DNA of 64,000 nucleotides from Linnemannia elongata (Eukaryota > Mortierellomycota > Mortierellomycetes > Mortierellales > Mortierellaceae): the NCBI GenBank assembly GCA_036320915.1, contig JAXBDG010000019.1, forward strand, positions 62,001-126,000, read 5' to 3'. The translations under genes and the position numbers were made by a program. Positions 55,353 through 64,000 of this stretch are shown piece by piece. Position 1 is the first letter of the stretch. Every line of letters begins with the position of its first letter. The notes beneath the pieces were generated by a model. That model did no database searches, had not been told where the DNA came from, and worked only from the letters and a program-made list of their open reading frames with translations.

Positions 55353-57902
55353 TCACTTCTTAAAGAAACTGCCCCATTTGGACTTCTTGATCGGCGCAGG
55401 GGTGGCAGTCTTGGCTGCGGGTGCCGAGACAGGCTTCTCAGGCGCGGCCGTCGTTTGTCTAGACACAGCGGGCGTTGCGGGCGCAGAAACCGGCAAAGGT
55501 GGCGTCGACACTCCTCTTGATGCATCCCTACTCCCAGAGCTAAAACTGTTCCGACCACTGCTACTGTTTCCGTGTAAAGAAACCGCAGAAGCGTTACCAG
55601 AACCCGTGGTTTCAATGGTGCTCTTGAAGGTGGCCTGAACGACCTGCTGCTTGACGCCCGAGATCTTGGTCGCATGGAGTCCGCCCGTGGCAGCGACCTT
55701 GGGTTTCCGGTTGACGGCCTCGGGAAAGGTGGCGTAGTACTGTTTGTCGTTGACGGGCCGCATGATATCAAGGACAACAATTGACAGCGTCATCAAGAAA
55801 GTTCGGAACTCGAGTGGGAAGGTGTCTGGGTTATACAACTCAAAGTCACCCCGCTTCAGGACCGGTCCCGAATTGAGCTTGTACTCGGAAATCAGCTGGA
55901 GGTACCGGTTGGGATCATAGGGAGAAGGTGTTCCAAGGGTCGTGGGGACAACAGGATTTCCAACTTCCATACCCATACCATGGAACATAGTCTGTGCAGG
56001 CCGGAGCTGGGGCGGCTTCCACTTGGACTCTCCTCCACACATCTGCGAGATTGTGATGCGGTACTGGTCCTTGTGTTTACGGTACTCGACCACAAAGTCC
56101 TCATTCTTCCACCGGAACAAGAATCGCGTCAGGGGCTCATTCGAGTTGGCGGTCCGTTTCTTGGTAGAGACAAGTTCCTGTACAACCCTGATCTGCCGCC
56201 GGGAGGCCATATCCGTCGCCGTCAGAGTGCCCCATGTCGATGTGCGTCCAGAGAGTACCCAAATGGGGTTGTTACTATGATGCATCCTCAACGAGTCTTG
56301 TTCCTGTCCAATATGTCGTCCAGGGTGATAGTACAGGAGCGCGCCGTGTTTGTTGAAAATGTTCGTCCTGCGGGGATCCTCCTCGTCATGGGTGAAGCGG
56401 TAGAGGTCAAAGAAGGCCTCGGGGACAAGGTGGGGACGCGTGTAGGCGTGAGGGTCGCCATAGATGGTTCCTGTACGAGGGTCGGTGTCGTAGAAGGGCA
56501 CGTCGCCGAAATCAAAGTCATCAGGGATGTTGTCGTAGCTAAACTTGCTCATGTCCTGGTATTCGGTGAGATCCTTCTCTGCGACCATGGGGGTGGGGAG
56601 AGTGGGGACCTGGGGGACTGCTGCAGACGACGAAATTGATGTCAAGAACGTCGCAGGTCCAGTGGCTGCGCGCTGAAGAGCGGGCTTTGAGCTAGAACCA
56701 GAGCCAGAGCCAGAGCCGGAACCGGAACCGGATCCCGATCCACCTCCGGCCATGTAGGAAGGATGGGTAAAGGAAGAGGCAGCACGAGGGTGCGAGGATG
56801 ACCCGCTGCCAACCTCAGAACCGGAAGTGTAGCCGGAGGTGTGCCTTCCTGACTTGGCAGGTACGGTTACTGGTCGTGCCTTGCTGGAGGAAGAGGAAGT
56901 ACCGTTGGTGATAACTGTCGTTCTAGGGTAGTCCTCAGCTTCCTCTTCCTCGACAGATGACAACGAAGAGAGAGAGGGTGTGTTGGCGGTGGTGTAGAAT
57001 GTTGCCTTTTCCGATGTGACACCACTGTCGGTAGCATATCGACCGTGACTGGCGAGCATCCTGGGGCGGTCTTGGTCAATGCCGTCATCAGTAGAGGCGC
57101 TCTTGCCCTTGCCGCTGCTGCTGGATGAGCCCTTGCCCTTGTTGTTGGATGTGAGGGTGGAAGGGTTGTCGTCAGAGTCAGTATCGTCCGAGTGGTGGCT
57201 GTGGTTGTAGACGACGCCCTTTCCAGAGTAGGATGGTGGTTGGTCATCCTGTTCCTGAAGGGGTGGGTAGGAGTGTGAGTGCGAGTGTGGTTGCAGGGGT
57301 GCAGCAGATGGATGTGAGCGTGGTTGTTGTTGTTGCTGTTGTTCATAATAAAAGGGTGTGTCCAGACCATTACTGGGGGAGTTGCCCGTGGGAAGAAGGA
57401 TATCCGCCGAGTGGGTTGTACGACTCGACGAAATTGCGGCGCTGTGATTGGTTGGTGATCCTGTGCTGATGTCGGCTAATGCCCTGTCCCTGTGCACTCC
57501 CTCGCCGCCTTCATCCTCAAAGCCGTTGTCATTCTCATCCCTTGGCACTCTGCCCTTACCCTTGCTGCGAGGGATACTGTGGCTATTATTAATGTTATTG
57601 TCGTTACTGGACATGGAGAGGGCTGTAGAGGGGAGAGAAAACGTAGAGGATGAAGGGGAAGATGAAGGAGAGGCTGAGGAAGAAAAGGACGAGGCAGTTG
57701 AGGAGGGAGAGGCGTGGGGTCGACCCATAGTGGCATCGTCCATGCCGCCTCCAGGTGGGGAGGTCGATATCGATGGGCGAACGATCGACTTTTGATTTGT
57801 GACGGGCGTAGGACGGACAGCAGTAGAAGTAGGCGAAGCCAGAGCGGAGACTGAGCTTGTCTCTGACGAGGGAGACAATTCGACGGATATACGAGAAGGC
57901 AT
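55353..57902 (-). CDS. Unrecognised 849-aa protein with low-complexity N terminus and conserved-looking C-terminal domain
   Basis: One exon encodes 849 aa starting MPSRISVELSPSSE. I do not recognise the family. Residues 1-440 are low complexity: Ser/Thr/Pro-rich, poly-Ser and His stretches and a Gly-Ser repeat of about 18 residues near 385-402. Residues about 450-735 look like a folded domain with many aromatic residues (DFDFGDVPFYDTDPRTGTIYGD, given here by its ends DFDFGD and GTIYGD; ALLYYHPGRHIGQEQDS; FLFRWKNEDFVVEYRKHKDQ; FPLEFRTFLMTLSIVVLDI). The end is Ser/Ala/Pro-rich and basic (KSKWGSFFKK). There is no signal peptide and only one hydrophobic helix candidate (TLSIVVLDI), so a soluble or membrane-peripheral protein is more likely. 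A tubby-like or lipid-binding beta fold is conceivable but unsupported. Confidence 0.8.
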   Translation of the reverse strand: MPSRISVELSPSSETSSVSALASPTSTAVRPTPVTNQKSIVRPSISTSPPGGGMDDATMGRPHASPSSTASSFSSSASPSSSPSSSTFSLPSTALSMSSNDNNINNSHSIPRSKGKGRVPRDENDNGFEDEGGEGVHRDRALADISTGSPTNHSAAISSSRTTHSADILLPTGNSPSNGLDTPFYYEQQQQQQPRSHPSAAPLQPHSHSHSYPPLQEQDDQPPSYSGKGVVYNHSHHSDDTDSDDNPSTLTSNNKGKGSSSSSGKGKSASTDDGIDQDRPRMLASHGRYATDSGVTSEKATFYTTANTPSLSSLSSVEEEEAEDYPRTTVITNGTSSSSSKARPVTVPAKSGRHTSGYTSGSEVGSGSSSHPRAASSFTHPSYMAGGGSGSGSGSGSGSGSGSSSKPALQRAATGPATFLTSISSSAAVPQVPTLPTPMVAEKDLTEYQDMSKFSYDNIPDDFDFGDVPFYDTDPRTGTIYGDPHAYTRPHLVPEAFFDLYRFTHDEEDPRRTNIFNKHGALLYYHPGRHIGQEQDSLRMHHSNNPIWVLSGRTSTWGTLTATDMASRRQIRVVQELVSTKKRTANSNEPLTRFLFRWKNEDFVVEYRKHKDQYRITISQMCGGESKWKPPQLRPAQTMFHGMGMEVGNPVVPTTLGTPSPYDPNRYLQLISEYKLNSGPVLKRGDFELYNPDTFPLEFRTFLMTLSIVVLDIMRPVNDKQYYATFPEAVNRKPKVAATGGLHATKISGVKQQVVQATFKSTIETTGSGNASAVSLHGNSSSGRNSFSSGSRDASRGVSTPPLPVSAPATPAVSRQTTAAPEKPVSAPAAKTATPAPIKKSKWGSFFKK

Positions 57903-59190
57903 CTTATTTGGGAGGGGTATATGGGTTGTTCCTGTAAGAGAGTGAGACTGGTGAGACTGGGATGAAACGAACGGATGGAAAGAGAGGTGGATGAAAAAAA
58001 AGTGAAAAGGAGAGGAGGGAGGAGGAAGATGTTATTAATGAGGAATGATGAGGGAAGATGGAGATTCCATTAGTTATATAGGGGAAGCAAATGAGGAGGA
58101 GGAGGACAGAGGAACAGGTGCTCGAGGGAAAAAAGGGATAAAAGAAAGAGAAAGAGTTAGAGAGAGAGGTGTGGAAATAGGGCGTTGAGGCCAATGGGCT
58201 GAAACGGGGAAAGAGGGCAGAGGTGGAGGGTAGGTGAGGGATATGGTTGGTTGAGTGGGGGTGGATGGGATGGATGTGCCTGAAGAGGGGGAAGGGAAAG
58301 AGGGTGGTGCTCTTGTGACAAGCCCCGATTGCAATGAAGATAGTGAAGGAAGATGATGATGATAATTACCTCTTCGGTGGATGAGAGCAAGGGAAAAGGG
58401 GAAAGCCGAGGAGATAGAGGGATATGAAGGGAGGGGTATGAAGGCTAAGATTATGTACAAAAAAAAAAAAAGATGGAGAGAAGAATGAAAAAAATGAAGA
58501 GAAGCAAGAAAAAGAAGAAAGAAGGAAGGATATAAGGAAGGAAGGATGGTTGTGGGAAAGTGAGAGAAAGAGAAGGAAAAAGTGGAAGAAGAAGAAGAAG
58601 AAGAAGAAGACGAAGTAAGAACTGTTGAGAGAGAAAGAATGATCGATGAAGGAAGAGAGAGGGAAGACGTGGCCTACTTCCTCCTTCCTTCTGGTTTGTT
58701 TCCCTTTTGTTCTTCCTCTTCCACTTCGCACTTCTTCTTCTACTTCTTCGGCCCCTCTTTCCGGGATGGAGGGACCTTAGTTATCAACAGCCAATCACTC
58801 ACGTTTCTCTTTCTGCTCTCTCGGATAGAAACAGCCTGGCTGAGGCGCACACACACAAATACAAGTATAAGCACAAGCAGGCATCATCATCATCATCATC
58901 GTCATCATCATCGCCGGTCAACTTTTTCTGTACTCTGACGTCTTTTTTGTCTCTGAGGTAGCTCTCGTTTTCATATCTTTCCCCCCCCCTCGGATCCGGA
59001 TCACCCACTTTCAGTCTCGTGTGCAGCATAAAAAATGTCAGGTCTAACTATCCAACATCGAACCTGTTTCATGAATGACCGATTGGTACCTATCCCTCTT
59101 TCAGCAATGCCTTTTATTCTTTGTTCCCTTCTTACTTTGCGCTTTGGTCTGCTACACCTTCCACTCCCTCTCGTTTCTGTCCAGAGAAAG

Positions 59191-59220
<30 letters not shown>
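59191..59220. repeat. Homopolymer run of 30 A
   Basis: Uninterrupted A-run in the gene-free right end of the window. Confidence 0.8.
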
Positions 59221-59221
<1 letters not shown>

Positions 59222-62200
59222 CACAGAGAGTCGACACGCAACCACGTATACGCTTTCTCAGCTGCTTCAAATACAATACAAATGAGCGCCGACTGGACCC
59301 TTCGTAATCTTGCGATCAATTCGCCCTCCTTCCACTACATTCTTTCTTCCCTCGTTCCAACCTCCTTCATTCATTCGTCCGTCCGTTTCGTGTCTTCGTT
59401 GTTCCTTCCTCGCTGACAACGACATCATCAAACATCATTGCCTCCAACTTTTTTTTTAATTACCCCTCCTCCTTCTTCCCAACTTCGCAGTTTTGGATGT
59501 CTTTTAGTGTTTTTTCTTTTTTTGTTGCTTTTCACACAAGACCACCTGTTCCTGGGAAGAAAAAATCAACCGGCAGGTTTAAAAAAAAAAATAAAAAGGT
59601 TGAAAGTTGGATGGATAGTCCAGACTCGATAAGATGTTCAAAGATACGCAATTCTCGACATGTGTTCAGAATAATAAAGTGGGACATTGACGCTTGATGG
59701 AATAATAAAAGGGGGAGGGGGGGGAGGTGTATAATTGCTGAAGAATGAGGAAGAGGGGAGGAGGGAGATGAGTGGAAGGCATCTAACACAAAAACACAAC
59801 ATTCACTCCCCCTCCCCCTCTACTCTCACACGCTCCCGATATCCATCCACATTTACATCGCATACACTTGCACCTTGCGCCCAAATAAAAAAAAAAAAAA
59901 AATTGAGCCAATGGCCAATCGATTTGTCTCCCTGGGCGAAAAAAATCAGACACACGCACTAGCGCCTTGTTACAACCACTCTTCTCTCTTGCCTGCCTCT
60001 TGTCATCCATGGTAGATGGGCAGGGGGACAAAAGAGGCGTGATTTGGGGACACACACTGGCCACAATTTGATTTGCTCGGATCTTCTTCCGAGGACGACA
60101 GACAAGACAGTGAGAGAAAAAAAAAAAAAAAAAAGGACTGACGATGTGACCAGTCAACAAATAAACAAACAACAGTATCATTAAGCTTGGTGGGTGGGTT
60201 GCTGTAGAGGATGAAGAGAATCTGAGGTGGGAAAGGCTGAAGAAAAAAACGGCCTGAAGGCTTAAAAATCAGAGGGAAATACACAACCCAACACGACCAC
60301 ATCAGAGATGAAAGAGTCAGCCCCTCTATGAGGCCTCGAATCAAATCGATCAAACACGTCATGTCGTGTCTCGACGCGAAAACTCGATATTAATTCACAG
60401 AGGGACTTGGAAAAAGGTGGCATGGTCGCGATACAACTGTGGTTCGTCGCTCATACATCGCCAAGTAAACCAGATTTGTTGTTCACAGTGGTTTGTCGAA
60501 CCAACCCCCATTCCCAGCTTTGCTAAATAATAACGCACAACATTCTTTGTGCGCATTACTTGTATGTATGAACATGTGGTATGTGGTGAAGCCGAGAAAC
60601 ATAAAGATAAAAAAAAAACGAGGGAAAGGTCAGAGGGACGTGAGGGGTGGATGTCCAATGGTTCAGTGTTCCCCTATCCAGTCATTTTTTGCTGCTGCTG
60701 TTTTGCCGCTGCTGCAAAGCCATTTAGAATCCGCAGATCCCTTTTGCGCGCATTGCAGGAGGAATGACAAAGCAACTACAAAAAAAATCGCCCTTTGGCT
60801 GGTCTATATTTTTCATGGTATACATTGGAGGTATCACCAGTCTAGTTTCCCTCTCTTTCTACAAGTACACTGTACTTCTTTCCCATGCCGCCACCCATAC
60901 ACGGTGGGTTCACCTACCCATCGAGATAACAAAATTATAAAACTGCTCAAAAAAAAAAAAAAAAAATGGGAAGGCCATGAGGGAAGGTGGGGAAGGGAAA
61001 GGAAGGTAGAGGAAGAAAAGCGCGTGTCATAAAGTTCAAGGACCGAGAATTCTTCCATATGTATGTATCCTTACCCATCATGAAGCACATAAGAAAACTC
61101 GAGCTAATCAACAGACATTCCTAGTTCATCTACCGCACCCATTGGAGAGTTCGAGGGAAAGGTAGAGAGGTGAAGAATAGGGGCCTCGACTTTCAGAAAG
61201 CTGGATCTATGGTGAACAATGTAGTCGGATGCCCTTTGTAGATGAAAGTTAGGAGCAACGGGCGAGAAGGTGTCCATCTTGCAAAGCGTTTGTTGGGAAA
61301 GTAGGGAAGGGGAAGGGGGGGGGGGGGGATACGACGCCAGAGATACATAGGCCAACAAGCTCTTCGTGCGCACTCACTCCCCGTCTTTCCCACTCTCGGA
61401 TGATCTGGAAGGGCTGCTTTGCCAACAATTGTGTAAATAAACAAATAAGCAAAGCAAGTCAGCAAGGTAAACAACGGCGGCAGCAGGAGCGGCGGGGGAT
61501 GGGTGAACAGGCAACAAAACTAAAGAGAAAACCACAACGCACTCAACTTCATTCACATAAACAACAGGAAGCAACCTGTAGACAGTTCAAGGAGTATGCC
61601 TTCCCATTCTCAAATGACGATTGAGGGGATCTTTCTCCCTACTGAAGCTTTGCGGACTTGTATAAAAAAGAACGGGCAAATAAAAATCGACGAGGTTAGA
61701 ACATGGCCTGGGAACATTTTCGGAAGGGAGGCATGTATCGAATCAAGAAAGGAGCCGGGCGAGAAAGAAAAGAGGTGATGACCGAACTCACGCTACCTAT
61801 CTATGGCTGCATGCTATGGTTTACCTTTTGCTTGCATGCCGGCTGTTTTTCTCTCTATCTTTTTTGCATCCCCGACCTACCCACTAATGACCTCGTTTGC
61901 GTTCTTGTCTGCTCTCGATTTTCTTGTCAAAGAAGTCGACAGAGGATGTTGAGTTGGGTTCCCAGGCATTCTTCTTTTCTACTTCTCTCGACTCTATGTA
62001 TGTGCGACCAAAGACCCGTGGGCTTTATCTTTTGACTTTCTTTGTAGCCCAACCTAGTTGAAACGATCGGGCATGAAAAGAATGAGAGAAGAAAAAAAGC
62101 AGAACAGAAAGCCTTTGCAGATGCACAAAAAAAGAAAGGAAACGAAAGAGTGAGCGCGGAGATGTCGGTTTTGGAGTCTACTTCTTTTTCTACATTCATA

Positions 62201-63071
62201 CTACTATGCATTGCATCTCTCCCCGCCCTTCACAACTTGCACACTCAATCCTTGTCAAAAACGAGATATGCTCATTGACCTCATGCCCCCCACCAAAACC
62301 AAAATAAGCGGGATGCATATTGTTGTTTTTTTTGGGTGGACGTGTTGTTTGGTTGTTTGACATCTTGTGTTTGGTTCTGGGCTCGGCGTGGGCGCGGTAA
62401 CGTTTATTACCCAACAGGTGTGGATGAATTTAGGTGATGACTCTTTGAGATCCTCTTTTCGTATATCAGATCGTGAAGGGAAAAAGTAATTAAGGACAGA
62501 GGTGATGCAATTGGCAATTGGAATATGAAATGACAACGAGAGAGAGGTACACAATTATTCGCTAGTCTCTACAGAAGACACGGGGCGGGATGAGTAATAT
62601 GTTGAAGGATAGCTGCGGGCGGCGTCCTTGCATCCATTGGCAATTAGCACAAATGTATACCAAAAAACCAACAACAACAAAAATCGAGGTTCAGCAATGG
62701 AGATGGGCCATGCCAATTTCACAGGAAAGTGAACAGATGAAAAGATAGACAGGTGTCTACTGGAAGTGGGAGATATGTCAACCATGGCGGGCATTGGACA
62801 AGAAGAAAGCAATGAACGAACGAAAATAGAACTGACGAGAAAGAAAGATATGAGAAAAAAAACAGAGTTGATGCAGACAGAAACGAAAACCAAAAGCAAA
62901 CAAAAACACAAAGAGCCCTCGGGTTTTGCCTTTTGGGAAATGGCTGGGGGATGGGATGAGAGATCTCTGTTTTGCTGACAGCAACAGCTCCTTGAGGCAG
63001 GCTAATTGAGTCGTTCAGTGTGCACTCATGCACTTCGAATTTTAGCATTCAAGCTTTCATCTTCATTTTTA

Positions 63072-63073
<2 letters not shown>

Positions 63074-63103
<30 letters not shown>
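63074..63103. repeat. Homopolymer run of 30 T
   Basis: Uninterrupted T-run in the gene-free right end of the window. Confidence 0.8.
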
Positions 63104-63104
<1 letters not shown>

Positions 63105-64000
63105 GAGAAGTCTGTTCAACTGGGGGGTATTTTTTGTAGCCTGAAAGAGTTTTCGTGAAGAACGAATGGAGAACGTAAGAGACACCAATGATAATTACCT
63201 TCTACTCTTCTTTCAGCCGACTTTCATTGACATCGTCGTTGTTGCTGCTGTGAACAAAAGAAAAAATAATGTCAAAGAAAAGAAAGTAAGAAAAAAGAAG
63301 GACGGTAGGTGCTCTCAACACACAACAAACAACAGCAACAACAACTACCTCGATCGCGGCTCTCTTTTTTTTTTTTTTTTTTTTCTTTCTTTTCCTGTTG
63401 TGTTCGCCATTTCTCTTCACTTTCACCCTACTTTTACTTCTACTTTCATGTTTTTGTTGCTCTGCCTGAGGGGTAAAGGCTCTTATTTTTTTTTAATTAT
63501 TTTTTATACTCTTCTCTTTCGCCCACCCAAATGTGTTGTTTGTTATTGTTTGTTGATGCTTTGTTTACATTCAGTTGTCAATTCCATGGACACAGTCTGT
63601 TTAAACATAAAGACCCAATGAGGATTGGCCGACGAGAATAAGTTCTCACCACCGCACCAACAAAACGATGGAGCGCACGCGTTAACCCAAATGTGAGTGT
63701 GTGAAATTGTGTGTTAAAGATGGAGGTTGTTGACAGTGAGATGTGAGGATGGGAAGACAGAGAATGTGTGAAAAGAGTGATAGTGAGAGAGAAAGAGAGA
63801 GAGGGAGAGAGGGAGAGATAGAGAGTACATCAAGGCAAAGAGAGAAACTCAAATGTTTGTTGTTGTTGTCTGTGCCCTCCTGTCGGTCTTCCTCTTCCCA
63901 TTTTTCTCTTGACTTTGAATTCTCTCGGGTTCTCCCTCTTTGAGTAACGCCCCCGTGTCAATTACCAAAGACACTTGACAGACGGTTCAGAGGATGAGGT

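Larger units (their letters stand above)
57903..64000. other. 6.1-kb region without a supportable gene at the window edge
   Basis: The first about 750 bp are purine-rich on the plus strand, i.e. the CT-rich leader of the minus-strand 849-aa gene, with GAA repeats at 58585-58610. Further on are a CAT repeat near 58886-58912, a run of 30 A at 59191-59220, a G-run near 61317-61328 and a run of 30 T at 63074-63103. Frames up to about 180 codons are low-complexity or show no family signal. A non-coding RNA or the 5' region of a gene beyond 64000 may be present. Confidence 0.55.

Noticed and set aside
58582..58938. 118-codon frame with Glu run and His run at the right end
   Set aside because: It follows GAA and CAT microsatellites and has no family signal.

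Overview
The window is nuclear DNA of a filamentous, early-diverging fungus. Short GT-AG introns (about 60-130 nt), single-copy eukaryotic housekeeping genes, polyglutamine-rich regulators and CT-rich 5' leaders all fit Mucoromycota. A Mortierella-like fungus is my best guess, but that is an inference. I rebuilt 14 spliced or single-exon protein-coding genes. Every exon chain given closes in frame; exon lists are in the evidence fields.

Layout from left to right: HEATR6-like HEAT-repeat protein (-); cyclin K/Ctk2-like cyclin (+); Nam8/RBP45-type three-RRM protein, copy A (+); CBF5/dyskerin, copy A (+); OFA-type MFS transporter (-); a gene-poor stretch of about 9.5 kb; flavin monooxygenase (+); ALG7/GPT, the first enzyme of N-glycan assembly (+); CBF5, copy B (-); a divergent intergenic region with two coding remnants; C2H2 zinc-finger protein (+); RRM protein, copy B (-); a 4.8 kb divergent gap; ABCG transporter of the Adp1 type (+); Rab geranylgeranyltransferase alpha subunit (-); peroxin PEX3 (+); an unrecognised 849-aa protein (-); then about 6 kb with no gene I can support.

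The standout structure is a nested inverted duplication. RRM-A and CBF5-A lie on the plus strand, CBF5-B and RRM-B on the minus strand. The RRM copies have diverged in sequence, glutamine content and intron number. The CBF5 copies look identical, introns included, over 1,949 bp. That identity starts 3 bp before the ATG and stops 3 bp after the stop codon, while both flanks are unrelated. This suggests an old inverted block duplication in which one gene pair is still being homogenised, probably by gene conversion.

The genes do not form one pathway. They cover rRNA pseudouridylation (CBF5), transcription and RNA binding (cyclin, RRM proteins, zinc finger), membrane trafficking and organelles (RabGGTase, PEX3, ALG7), transport (MFS, ABCG) and oxidative metabolism (flavin monooxygenase). 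Large gene-free gaps are all 5'-5' (divergent), or lie upstream of a gene at the window edge. Convergent gaps are about 0.15-1.1 kb. Many homopolymer runs of 20-40 nt punctuate the non-coding DNA.
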